This document shows positions 16,962 through 25,186 of a stretch of 64,000 nt of DNA, piece by piece. Source of the stretch: Nocardia exalbida NBRC 100660. Its GTDB lineage: Bacteria; Actinomycetota; Actinomycetes; Mycobacteriales; Mycobacteriaceae. Below the pieces are notes generated by a model, which was given only the letters and a program-made list of their open reading frames with translations, was not told where the DNA came from and searched no databases. The first letter of the stretch is position 1. Each line of letters begins with the position of its first letter. The stretch lies in NCBI RefSeq assembly GCF_000308575.1, contig NZ_BAFZ01000058.1:62001-126000 (forward strand), written 5' to 3'. The position numbers and the translations under genes are program-made.

Positions 16962-17492
16962 ATGTGGTGTAGCCCTTCGAAACTCGTCGCGACGCCGTAC
17001 GGCAGCGCGGCGCTCGATGCTATCGGCGCCGCGATCCGCTGCACAGCCCATCGGAAGATCTCATGGAACAGCTCACAGGTTTGCCTTTCGAATCCACGGT
17101 TCATAGCACGCACCGGACCGGTCGGCCGCGACGACACGGACTGTGCGACGTCCCAATCGTGGCCGTGAGCGTCGATGAACCGTCCTCACAGCGTCGGAGG
17201 GGGCTTCTCAGGTCGGTGCCGACGGATCTAGGGTGAGCTCGACGCAGCGCCGGAAATGCGCGGACGGCGCTGCGTCACATACTCCGGAGATCGGCGGGCC
17301 GGCGACGGCTCGGGCGCCGGATTCGAAAATCGCGGTGCCGCAGCGGTTCTGTCCGTGCCGGACCCCGTCGGCCTCGATCCGCTCGAAAAGCTTGTGACGG
17401 TGCCCAACCGGTCGGTCGACCACTGATGACTTACCCGATTCGGCGCGACATATCTCGATTCCATCACGATCCGTCGCTAACCTTCGGAAGGC
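16962..17492. other. 531-nt region between divergent genes, no gene assigned
   Basis: This gap separates the reverse-strand carboxylase and the forward regulator-like gene. Short reading frames here have shadow-like Arg/Pro/Ser composition and no good ribosome sites. It contains a perfect 12-bp stem, GACGCAGCGCCG (17241-17252) with its complement at 17265-17276 and a 12-nt loop. Such a hairpin is odd between divergent genes, where no terminator is expected. Confidence 0.3.
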
Positions 17493-18473
17493 ATGATGGG
17501 CAGGCAGCCGAGAACGAGTACCGAGACGTTGACATCGAAACTCGTCGAACACCTCGCCGAGCGCGTCGGCCACGACGCCTCCGGCGATGTCGCGAGCACT
17601 GCGCGAAACTGTTTGGCGGCCGCCGTCGAACTGCTGGCGCCGCGTCCGGCGCATGCGGCGTCGCGACCCCCGGAGATCGCCGGTTTCGCCTCGCGCTGGG
17701 CGCGGGAGGGCATCGCGCTGGAAACGGTGCTCGGCGCGTATCACGACGAAATCCGCAACGGACTGGAATTGCTCGCCGACGAGGCCGCCGACGAGCGGAC
17801 CGACCATTTTCTCGCGGGTGCGCGACTGGCGATCCACGTCCTGGAAATGGTAACGGTGGCGGCGTCGACCGCTTATGTGGACGAGCATCGCGCGGTCGCG
17901 CGGGAACATCAGACCGCCGCCCAGACGCTGGTCTCCGCGTTGCTGGGCGGGCACGCGGTCGGCGAACTCGCCAGGGCGACCGGCATTCCGATCGCACGGT
18001 CCTACCAGGTCGTGGCGCTGGGCATTCCGGCGCACCCGGACGAGCGAAGACCCGTCACGGGCACAGAGGCGGCCCGGCGCAAACTCCGGCGGGTCCAGGC
18101 CGCGCTGGCCGATCCGCTCGGCTCACGGGCGTTGTCGGTGCTGTCCGCCGCCGGCGGCACGGTGCTGGTGCCGATCGATGACGTGCCCGCCCGCACCGGA
18201 ACGTTCAACATGACCCCCGACGTGCTGACCATCGTCGGCGAGGCCGCCGAGGTGCCGCTGACCGCCGCCGTGGCCACCGGGCGCACCGCACGCATTCCCG
18301 AATTGGCCGGGCGCGCCCACGATCTGCTGGACCGGTTGCGGGCGGCGGGCAGGCCCCCTGGGCTGTACGGGGTGACCGACGCGGGCGACATCGCGGGTTG
18401 TGATCTGCCCCAGCCCGGTCATATGACCATCGTCACCTCGCCCAACGATCACGTAATCGGCCGTTCGGCCTGA
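17493..18473 (+). CDS. PucR/CdaR-like regulator lacking its C-terminal helix-turn-helix
   Basis: The 326-aa protein aligns with the N-terminal and central parts of the PucR-type regulator at 58168: WAREGIALETVLGAYHDEI, HQTAAQTLVSALLGGH, RRKLRRVQAALADPLGSRALS, GGTVLVP. The homologue continues into a C-terminal HTH_30 block (the H-TNTVDYRLKRIGQLTG region), whereas this one ends at NDHVIGRSA. No remnant of that helix-turn-helix is visible before the next gene. GGAAGG precedes ATG 17493. It may act without binding DNA, for instance as a sensor or antagonist. The desaturase gene starts 57 nt downstream. Confidence 0.75.
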   Translation: MMGRQPRTSTETLTSKLVEHLAERVGHDASGDVASTARNCLAAAVELLAPRPAHAASRPPEIAGFASRWAREGIALETVLGAYHDEIRNGLELLADEAADERTDHFLAGARLAIHVLEMVTVAASTAYVDEHRAVAREHQTAAQTLVSALLGGHAVGELARATGIPIARSYQVVALGIPAHPDERRPVTGTEAARRKLRRVQAALADPLGSRALSVLSAAGGTVLVPIDDVPARTGTFNMTPDVLTIVGEAAEVPLTAAVATGRTARIPELAGRAHDLLDRLRAAGRPPGLYGVTDAGDIAGCDLPQPGHMTIVTSPNDHVIGRSA

Positions 18474-18530
18474 AATTTCGCCGGTATCGTCGAATGTGCC
18501 CTGAAATCGAGGGTGAGCAAAGGAGTGCGA

Positions 18531-19481
18531 GTGACCACCGCGTTGACCGATCGCGATATTCTACGCGAACTCGAACCCACTGCCGAACGCCTGCTCAACG
18601 ACCATCTGCGCAAGGCCAAGTCCTGGAATCCGCACGATTACGTGCCGTGGGACGACGGGCGTAATTTCGCCGCCCTCGGCGGAATCGATTGGGAACCGGG
18701 ACAATCCGGACTTTCCGAAGTCGCGCAGACGGCGATGATCACCAATCTGCTCACCGAGGACAATCTGCCGTCGTATCACCGGGAGATCTCGGACGCGTTC
18801 TCCCTGGACGGGGTGTGGGGTACCTGGGTGGGCCGGTGGACTGCCGAGGAGAACCGCCACGCCATCGTGATGCGCGACTATCTGGTGGTGACCCGCGCGG
18901 TCGATCCGGTGCTGCTCGAGCAGGCCAGGATGGCGCATATGACCTCTGGCTTCGCGAAACCCGACACGGAGCAAGTGTTCCTGCGTTCGGTGGCCTACGT
19001 CACACTGCAAGAGCTGGCGACCAGGATCAGCCACCGGAATACCGGAGCGGCCTGCGAGGAGCCGATCGCCGAGCGTATGCTGCAACGTGTCGCCGCCGAC
19101 GAGAACCTGCATATGATCTTCTACCGGAACATCAGCGCCGCCGCTCTGGACCTCGTGCCGAACGAAGCGCTGCGCGCGATCACCACCGTGGTCACCCGCT
19201 TTCAGATGCCCGGACTATCCCAGCCGAACTTCCGGCGTAACGCGGTGCTGCTGGCCGAGCACGGCATCTACGATCTGCGCCAGCATCTCGACGTGGTCGT
19301 GCGCCCGGTGCTGCGCGCGTGGCATGTCTTCGAGCGCACCGACCTGACCGGTGACGGCGAACGCGCCCGCGACGAACTGCACGCCTACCTCGGGGATTTG
19401 GAGTTGAAGGCGCGACGGTTCGAGGAGCGGCGCGAGCGCGCTGCGGCCAGACGAGCGGAACGGGCCGCCGCGGCAGGATGA
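18531..19481 (+). CDS. Acyl-ACP desaturase (soluble diiron, DesA-like)
   Basis: The 316-aa enzyme inserts a cis double bond into acyl-ACP chains with O2 and ferredoxin. Both diiron motifs are present: EENRH at 106-110 and DENLH at 190-194, plus upstream ligand region LTEDNLPSYH near 76. A coiled basic tail (RRFEERRERAAARRAERAAAA) ends it. GTG 18531 is preceded by AAAGGAG. The stop overlaps the ATG of the Ag85-like esterase by 4 nt, so they are co-translated. Mycobacterial DesA1/DesA2 homologues serve mycolic and unsaturated fatty acid synthesis. Confidence 0.92.
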   Translation: MTTALTDRDILRELEPTAERLLNDHLRKAKSWNPHDYVPWDDGRNFAALGGIDWEPGQSGLSEVAQTAMITNLLTEDNLPSYHREISDAFSLDGVWGTWVGRWTAEENRHAIVMRDYLVVTRAVDPVLLEQARMAHMTSGFAKPDTEQVFLRSVAYVTLQELATRISHRNTGAACEEPIAERMLQRVAADENLHMIFYRNISAAALDLVPNEALRAITTVVTRFQMPGLSQPNFRRNAVLLAEHGIYDLRQHLDVVVRPVLRAWHVFERTDLTGDGERARDELHAYLGDLELKARRFEERRERAAARRAERAAAAG

Positions 19482-20506
19482 GGTCGCGCGTTCCGATCAC
19501 CGCGGCGGCGATGGCCCTCATCGCCGCGGTCACCGCTGCTCCCGTGTTCGCCGATCCGGTGCCGCAGGCCCCGCCGCCCGCGGTGGACCCGGCCATGACC
19601 CGCACGGGGCTGCTGTCGATCGAAAAGGTCGCCGAGGGGCATGAGCGGCTCTCCATCGCGTCCGCGGCGATGCGCAGGATCATCTCGGTCGACGTGCTGC
19701 GCGGCAGCGGCCAGGCGCCACGCCCGGTGCTGTATCTGCTCGACGGCGTGGACGGCGACGCCACATCGGCATGGCTGGGCAAGGGCGGTGCCGCCGAATT
19801 CTTCGCGGGCAAACCGGTCGACGTGGTGCTCACCGGCGGCGGCACCGGCAGCATGTACAGCGACTGGGTCCGCCATGACACCGCGCTGGGACTCAATCGC
19901 TGGGAGACCTTCCTCACCACCGAGCTTCCGCCCATCGTGGAATCGCTGCTGCGCACCGACGGCCGCCGCGCCATCGCCGGAGTGTCGATGGGGGCGCAGG
20001 CGGCGATGATGCTCGCCCAGCGCCACCCCGGCTGGTATCGCGCCGTCGCCGGGATGAGCGGGTGCTATTCCACCGCGGACCCGCTCGGTCACGCGGTCAC
20101 CACCATCACGGTCGCCTCACGCGGTGGCAACGTCGACAATCTCTGGGGGCCGCCGTCCTCACCGGAATGGGCCGCGCACGACAGCCTGTTGCATGCGGAG
20201 AACCTGCGTGGCACCGCTGTCTACCTCTCGGCGGCCGCCGGGCTGCCGACCGGCGCCGACCTGGTGGCGGTCGCGAACTCCCCGTCGGTCGCGGACGCGC
20301 TGCGCACCGCGGGCGGCGGCGCGGCGCTGGAGGCGGGTGCCCGTGCCTGCACCGAGCGGTTCGCCACCCGCCTGTCCGAGCTGCGGATTCCCGCGACCGT
20401 GGAGTACACCGCGGAGGGCATGCACACCTGGCCGGATTTCCAGGCCCAGCTGCCGCGGGCCTGGCGGGTGCTGGCGGAGGCGCTCGGAGTGCCCTCCTCC
20501 CCGTGA
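19478..20506 (+). CDS. Secreted antigen-85-like esterase/mycolyltransferase family protein
   Basis: The 342-aa protein has a signal peptide (MRSRVPITAAAMALIAAV to PVFADPVPQ) and an Ag85/esterase-D fold: PRPVLYLLDGVDGD, TTELPPIVESLL, nucleophile Ser170 in IAGVSMGAQAAM, and a C-terminal His in AEGMHTWPDFQ. A WETFLTTELP block is typical of the family. Start and previous stop overlap (ATGA). It probably transfers mycoloyl groups to trehalose or the cell wall, or is an esterase of the same fold. Coupling to a fatty acyl desaturase supports a cell-envelope lipid role. Confidence 0.85.
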   Translation: MRSRVPITAAAMALIAAVTAAPVFADPVPQAPPPAVDPAMTRTGLLSIEKVAEGHERLSIASAAMRRIISVDVLRGSGQAPRPVLYLLDGVDGDATSAWLGKGGAAEFFAGKPVDVVLTGGGTGSMYSDWVRHDTALGLNRWETFLTTELPPIVESLLRTDGRRAIAGVSMGAQAAMMLAQRHPGWYRAVAGMSGCYSTADPLGHAVTTITVASRGGNVDNLWGPPSSPEWAAHDSLLHAENLRGTAVYLSAAAGLPTGADLVAVANSPSVADALRTAGGGAALEAGARACTERFATRLSELRIPATVEYTAEGMHTWPDFQAQLPRAWRVLAEALGVPSSP

Positions 20507-20548
20507 ATCGCGGCGGAATCAGCGCGGCGCGCTCGCGTTGACATCGGT

Positions 20549-21598
20549 ATGATCTCGGCGCTGTCCTCTGTCCGGTTCTCCGTTCTCGATCGGTCGCGCG
20601 TACGGCGCGGTCAGAGCCATCCGGTCGCGCTGCGGGAGACCGTCGAGTTCGCCCGGCTCGCCGAGGAATGGGGCTATCACCGCTTCTGGGTGTCCGAGCA
20701 CCACAGCGTGCCCGGCGTTGCGGGTTCGGCGCCGACCGTGCTGGCGGCGGCCGCGGCGGCCGCGACCTCGCGGATCCGCATCGGCACCGGCGGCGTGATG
20801 CTGCCCAATCATCAGCCACTGGTGGTCGCCGAACAGTTCGGCGTGCTGGAATCGCTGTACCCGGGACGCATCGACATGGGGTTGGGCCGCTCGGTCGGCT
20901 TCACCGACGGCGTGCGGCATGCGCTCGGGCACGACAAGCGCGACGCGGAGGACTTCGACGCCCGGCTCGCCGAACTCCTGGCGTACTTCACCGAGGGAAG
21001 GCAGGGGGTGCACGCCTGGCCCGCCGAGGGACTGCGGGTTCCCGCGTTCCTGCTGGCGACCGGCTCCGGCGCCGAACGCGCCGCCCGTTTCGGGCTGCCG
21101 CTGGTGATCGCCCCGGCCGGCGGCGAGGACCGCATGGTCGAGGCCATCGAGCGCTACCGCGCCGAATTCCGCCCCGCCCTCGCCGGCGCCGAACCCTACG
21201 TGATGGTCTCCGGTTCGATCGTCATCGCCGACACCACCGCGCAGGCCCACCGGCTGCTGCTGCCGGAGGCGTGGTCCGCCGCGTACGCGCGCACCCGTGG
21301 CGAGTTCCCGCCCCTGCTGCCGCCCGCCGAGATCGAGGCACGCACCATGACCGACCGGGAGCGCCGAATCGTCGAGGAGGGGCTGCGCGGCCATCTGTAC
21401 GGCACCGAGGACGAGGTCGCCGACCACCTCGAGCGGCTGGTGACCAAGACGGGCGCGGACGAGATCCTCGTGCACACCAGCACTTACGATCGCGCGGCGC
21501 GGCTGGATTCGCATCGCCGCCTGGCGCTGCTCACCGGTCTGTCGCCCGACCGCGCAGACCGCGATCGCGCGGACGCGCGGTCCGGCCGAGCCGCCTGA
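20549..21598 (+). CDS. LLM-class flavin-dependent oxidoreductase
   Basis: The 349-aa protein is a bacterial-luciferase-like (TIM-barrel) flavoenzyme. It has LSVLD-type N-terminus FSVLDRSRVRRGQSHPVAL, the cofactor block YHRFWVSEHHSVPGVAGSAP, IRIGTGGVMLPNHQPLVVAEQ, LYPGRIDMGLGRSVG, and a late FLLATGSGAERAARFGLP. These mark the group with a SEHH motif, usually FMN-linked. Substrate unknown. It lies 43 nt after the Ag85-like gene and converges on the dehydratase paralogue (12-nt gap between stops). Confidence 0.88.
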   Translation: MISALSSVRFSVLDRSRVRRGQSHPVALRETVEFARLAEEWGYHRFWVSEHHSVPGVAGSAPTVLAAAAAAATSRIRIGTGGVMLPNHQPLVVAEQFGVLESLYPGRIDMGLGRSVGFTDGVRHALGHDKRDAEDFDARLAELLAYFTEGRQGVHAWPAEGLRVPAFLLATGSGAERAARFGLPLVIAPAGGEDRMVEAIERYRAEFRPALAGAEPYVMVSGSIVIADTTAQAHRLLLPEAWSAAYARTRGEFPPLLPPAEIEARTMTDRERRIVEEGLRGHLYGTEDEVADHLERLVTKTGADEILVHTSTYDRAARLDSHRRLALLTGLSPDRADRDRADARSGRAA

Positions 21599-21610
21599 TC
21601 GCGATATCGC

Positions 21611-22648
21611 CTACGGGAAGAGCACTTCGGCGGCGGCGTAGCCGAACAGTCTGCGTCCCTCCGCGTGCGCCTCGACCGCGATGGTCGCCCGCCGCTTGCG
21701 GGCATCGATCGAGGTGACCCGGCCGCGGAAGTGGATCGTGCCCGCCCCCACCGACGGTATCCGTAGGTGATGAGTGTTGTGCGCGAACTGAGCGCGAAAA
21801 CGGCTGATCGCCGCGGGATCACCGAGCCAGGAACTCAGGAACGAGGTGGTCAGCCCGAGTTTCAGCATGCCGGGCGCCACCACGGTCGGCAGGCCGCTGG
21901 CGACGGCGACACGTTCGTCGAACAGCACCGGATTGGACTCGCCGGTCACGCCGGCGTAGTTGACCAAATCGCCACGGGACAGGCGCATGGTGCGAACGGG
22001 CAGTTCGGTGCCCACCGCCAGGTCGTCGAAATCGACACGCGTGCGCGGTATCCGAGGGTCGGGCGTCGGCGCGAGATGGTCCGCCGCGGCCGGGGCGACG
22101 GCGCTGCCCGGGGCCGGCGCCTCGGGGCAGCGATGTCCCATGGCTACTTGGCGCACCGCATCGGCCAACCCGGGATCACGCTCGCCGACGCGCGCGAGCA
22201 GCGCGCTGGAACCGGTCTGCACCACGGCGCCGTGCTGGTCGATCAGCACACTCTTGATCGCGAGGACGTCGTAGTCGCCGAAGTGCCGGAACGATTCGAA
22301 ATAGATGTCGCAGGTCAGCCGATCACCGGCCACCAACGGCCTGCCGAAGTCGAAGACCTGGTCCGCATGCAGAATCCGGGTCGGGTCGTAACCGGTGATC
22401 AGCGTGTCCAGTATTTCGCGATGCACCCTGGTGAGAATGATCGAGCTGAACGTCGCCGGGGCGATGAGTCCGGAAAAGCCGAGTTCGGCCGCGGCGGCCT
22501 CGCTTCGATGCGCCGGATGCGAATCCTGGACGGCGCGGGCGAATTCACGGATCTTTTCCCGTTCCACCTCGTAGCGAAGAGTGGAACGGTAACGATGGTC
22601 GACCAGCGACATCGCCTGTTCGGCGGGATTCACGGCGGTCTCGTTCAT
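21611..22648 (-). CDS. HadA/HadB-like fused dehydratase with lost catalytic residues
   Basis: The 345-aa protein is a full-length paralogue of the fused dehydratase at 10339: YEVEREKIREFARAVQDSHPAH in the HadA half and SRGDLVNYAGV in the HadB half. The hydratase-2 motif, however, reads GESNPVLFDERVA: the catalytic Asp has become Glu237 and the catalytic His Leu242. The following VSHG has become VVAPG. Overall structure appears intact, so it may be a non-catalytic partner, a binding protein or an altered enzyme. ATG 22648 has a weak upstream ribosome site. Confidence 0.85.
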   Translation of the reverse strand: MNETAVNPAEQAMSLVDHRYRSTLRYEVEREKIREFARAVQDSHPAHRSEAAAAELGFSGLIAPATFSSIILTRVHREILDTLITGYDPTRILHADQVFDFGRPLVAGDRLTCDIYFESFRHFGDYDVLAIKSVLIDQHGAVVQTGSSALLARVGERDPGLADAVRQVAMGHRCPEAPAPGSAVAPAAADHLAPTPDPRIPRTRVDFDDLAVGTELPVRTMRLSRGDLVNYAGVTGESNPVLFDERVAVASGLPTVVAPGMLKLGLTTSFLSSWLGDPAAISRFRAQFAHNTHHLRIPSVGAGTIHFRGRVTSIDARKRRATIAVEAHAEGRRLFGYAAAEVLFP

Positions 22649-22692
22649 GGTTGCTCCTGTATTGCGAAACGGTAATCGACGGCGGCATCCCG

Positions 22693-23298
22693 TCAGGGGA
22701 GCGGACCGAACCGCCAGAGGGCGGGCGGCACCTGCTCGGGGGTCACGGTGCCGACGACGTCCACCCCGGCGTCGTGGAAGGTGCCCACCGCCCGGTCCAT
22801 GTGATCGGCCGACGTGATCACCACGGCGTCGCGCGCGCCGATCGCGCGCATGATCGTGGCCGAGCGCACGGCGTTCTGCGCGGTCGTGTCGGCCTCCGGC
22901 TCGAGCTCGATCCGGGTGGACGGGACGCCGCGGGCGATCAGCCAATCGGCCATCGCCCGTGCCTCGGTGACGCCGTTGCGTGCGTTGCCGCCGGTCACGA
23001 TGATCGGCGAGAAGGGCGCCAGCAGCGCCTGCGCGTATCCGGCGTGCAGACGATCGATCAGTTCCGGGCGCATGCCACCGTCGGGCAGCAGTCCGTAGCC
23101 GAGCACGACGATGGCGGTGACCGGCCCGCGCACCGTCGGCGTCGGGGCGGGGAAGAGGGCGGACGGCGCGGTGATCGAGGGGCTCGCGGCGGCGGAGCCA
23201 GAGCCGTCCGCGGCGGCGTGCGGGGGGTTGGTCAGCGCGGCGGTGACAGCGAATGCGCCCAGCACGGTGCGGGCGAGGGTAACCATGATGGCGGACAC
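22693..23298 (-). CDS. Secreted YdcF/DUF218-family protein
   Basis: The 201-aa protein has a signal peptide (LARTVLGAFAVTAAL to NPPHAAADG), a low-complexity Ala/Ser/Pro linker and a DUF218 domain. The domain has AIVVLGYGLLPDG, ARMxxG-like LIDRLHAGYAQALL, IIVTGGNARNGVTEARAMADWLIARGV, EPEADTTAQNAVRS and VVITSADHMDRA. The conserved E-TT/N and H residues are retained. DUF218 proteins include SanA and ElyC, linked to envelope integrity. GTG 23298 has GGGAG 7 nt upstream. Confidence 0.85.
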   Translation of the reverse strand: MSAIMVTLARTVLGAFAVTAALTNPPHAAADGSGSAAASPSITAPSALFPAPTPTVRGPVTAIVVLGYGLLPDGGMRPELIDRLHAGYAQALLAPFSPIIVTGGNARNGVTEARAMADWLIARGVPSTRIELEPEADTTAQNAVRSATIMRAIGARDAVVITSADHMDRAVGTFHDAGVDVVGTVTPEQVPPALWRFGPLP

Positions 23299-23517
23299 GG
23301 GATCTCCCAGTGGTTAGCCACCGGATGGCCACCGATGGCTGGGTTCAGCGTCCATCCATGATGCGGCCGTCGGCTGTTGCGGAACCGTAATCGCCTGGTG
23401 ATCTGGAAAATTCACCGTTTCGGCGTCGTCGGCTTGTGCCGTCCGACCTATTCGCCGAATTCATGAAAATGCCCTTTTCGCGTACTTTGTGCCGTCTCCC
23501 TAGCCGTGGCCGAACGC
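23299..23517. other. Gap upstream of the lipase promoter
   Basis: About 220 nt without a convincing gene. One short reverse-strand frame (to 23551) is Arg/Ser-rich and unsupported. The YdcF promoter should lie here, but no clear -35/-10 pair was found. Confidence 0.3.
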
Positions 23518-23656
23518 ATTCGTGAGGTCTCCAGATCCAGCTCTTCCGCATAGGCCGTCCCGTTTTCCGGTTCTAGCGTTGGCGCAGCTTCGGTGCCGTC
23601 TACCAGCGAGAACGGCGCCGGCCGTCGAACACCGTGGTTCTGCAGGAAGGCAAATC
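23518..23656 (+). promoter_or_regulatory. Promoter/leader module, copy 1 (shared with 40595-40732)
   Basis: ATTCGTGAGGTCTCCAGA (23518) is followed exactly 50 nt later by CGGTTCTAGCGTT (23568-23580), then by a leader of about 76 nt ending GGTTCTGCAGGAAGGC before ATG 23657. The same two blocks at the same 50-nt spacing, a similar leader, and the first codons ATGAAACGAAGT recur at 40595. TAGCGT (23574-23579) could be the -10; no standard -35 is clear. Confidence 0.6.
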
Positions 23657-24856
23657 ATGAAACGAAGTACCTACGGGCGATCGTCCTTGGCGGCGGTGCT
23701 GCTGAGCGTTTCGGTGCTCGCCGTCGGTGCGTCCGGCGCGAACGCGGCGCCGGAGGCTCAGCCCACCGAACAGCAGTTGGCCGACTACATCGCGGCGGGC
23801 CGCACGGCCGCGCCGGTGGCGGATTCGGGCAGCGCGGGCACCGGCTCGGCCTGCACCTCGGGTAGCGGCGCCGGGTCGGGCAACGGATCCGGGGACTGCT
23901 ACGGCGGATCGGGCAGCAGCTCGGGATCCTCCGGCGGATACGCCAGTGACACCGTGGGTTACGGTCCGCCGATGACCTCGTGGCTGGCCGCGTTCGGCTA
24001 CGGGCTGACCCACCCGGACGCGGCCCCGCCGGGCGCCAACGACTGGAGCTGCAAGCCGACCGCCGAGCACCCCCGCCCGGTGGTGCTGGTGCACGGCACC
24101 TGGATGAACGCCTACAACGGCTTCGCCTTCATGGGTCAGCCCATCAAGGACGCGGGCTTCTGCACCTTCACCTTCAACTACGGCCGGTCCAACCTGCTCG
24201 AGGGCGGTGGTCTCGGATCGGTACTGCCCGGGGTGATGGGCACCGGCTACATCCAGGACTCGGCCAAGCAGCTGGCCACGTTCGTCGACCGGGTGCTGGC
24301 CGCGACCGGGGCGTCGGAGGTGGACCTCGTCGCGCATTCGCAGGGCGGGTCGATGTCGAACTGGTACACCAAGTTCGAAGGCGGCGCGGCCAAGGTGAAG
24401 AATCTGGTCACCTACGGCGCCACGCATCACGGCACCAGTCTGGACGGCATCGGTGCGCTGGGCCGGGCGATCAACAACTTCGGCATCGACATCCTCGGCT
24501 TCATCGAGATCTTCGTCGGGCACGCGGGCATTCAGCAGACGATCGGCTCGGACTTCGTCAACAAGCTCAACGAGAACGGCGACACCGTTTCCGGGGTCGA
24601 CTACACCGTGGTCGGCACCCGCTACGACGAGATCACCAATCCCTACGATCTGACCTTCCTGAAGGCGGCGCCCGGCGTCACGGTGCAGAACATCACGCTG
24701 CAGGACGGATGCGAACAGGACGTGTCCGACCACCTCACGATGATGTATTCACCGCGGGCGTTGTCCATCGCGCTGCGCGCGCTGGACCCGGCCGGTCACC
24801 CGAATCTGGAGTGCACCTTCAACCCGTGGTTGCTCGGCGGCGGGGGCTCGCTGTGA
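23657..24856 (+). CDS. Secreted class-2 lipase (alpha/beta hydrolase)
   Basis: The 399-aa protein has a signal peptide (MKRSTYGRSSLAAVLLSVSV to GANAAPEA). A very Gly/Ser-rich linker follows at about residues 55-100 (GSGAGSGNGSG, GGSGSSSGSSGG), then a lipase-2 domain: RPVVLVHGTWMNAYNG oxyanion loop, nucleophile Ser228 in VAHSQGGSMSNW, and His in DVSDHLTMMYS. Paired cysteines suggest extracellular disulfides. It hydrolyses esters outside the cell, probably triacylglycerols. AGGAAGG precedes the ATG. Its promoter, leader and first four codons resemble those of the esterase at 40733. Confidence 0.9.
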   Translation: MKRSTYGRSSLAAVLLSVSVLAVGASGANAAPEAQPTEQQLADYIAAGRTAAPVADSGSAGTGSACTSGSGAGSGNGSGDCYGGSGSSSGSSGGYASDTVGYGPPMTSWLAAFGYGLTHPDAAPPGANDWSCKPTAEHPRPVVLVHGTWMNAYNGFAFMGQPIKDAGFCTFTFNYGRSNLLEGGGLGSVLPGVMGTGYIQDSAKQLATFVDRVLAATGASEVDLVAHSQGGSMSNWYTKFEGGAAKVKNLVTYGATHHGTSLDGIGALGRAINNFGIDILGFIEIFVGHAGIQQTIGSDFVNKLNENGDTVSGVDYTVVGTRYDEITNPYDLTFLKAAPGVTVQNITLQDGCEQDVSDHLTMMYSPRALSIALRALDPAGHPNLECTFNPWLLGGGGSL

Positions 24857-25126
24857 TCACCGGATGACCTGCTCCCGTCGAGCGGCGTGGCTTGTGCCTC
24901 GACTCCGCCCGCCTGCTCGACGGGAGCACCGGCCGCCACGCGTTCCTGCCCGCCGGACGGGATCTCTCAACCCGCCCCTGTCCGGCGCGTACGTCCCCGG
25001 CGCGCGGCGGTATGCCCACCGAGTGGCCCCTCGCACCCGCTGCTCGGTGGGCATCGGCGTGTTCCGGGGACGCTCCGTTTCGTGCACTATCGCCAACATT
25101 GGCAATCGACAATGTCTTTCAGCGCC
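24857..25126. other. Intergenic stretch before the ABC operon
   Basis: About 270 nt with no supported gene. A GCCAACATTGGC palindrome lies at 25092-25103, followed by the operator-like repeat annotated separately. Confidence 0.3.
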
Positions 25127-25146
25127 CTAAGGTTGACCAACCTTAG
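25127..25146. promoter_or_regulatory. 20-bp palindrome upstream of the ABC importer operon
   Basis: CTAAGGTTGACCAACCTTAG has perfect 9-bp arms around AC. It overlaps a possible -35 (TTGACC) and ends 40 nt before the binding-protein start codon. It resembles a DtxR/IdeR iron box (AGGTT-N5-AACCT) but has a 4-nt centre, so a different regulator is more likely. Confidence 0.5.
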
Positions 25147-25186
25147 TGTTCGTCCGAACCGCTTCGTGCCCGAACAGGAGCCATGC

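Noticed and set aside
15429..17168. 579-codon forward frame opposite the carboxylase
   Set aside because: The acyl-CoA carboxylase on the reverse strand is unmistakable; the forward frame is a GC-rich shadow.
25127..25146. IdeR/DtxR iron box
   Set aside because: The AGGTT and AACCT half-sites are one base too close, and the operon downstream is not an iron system.
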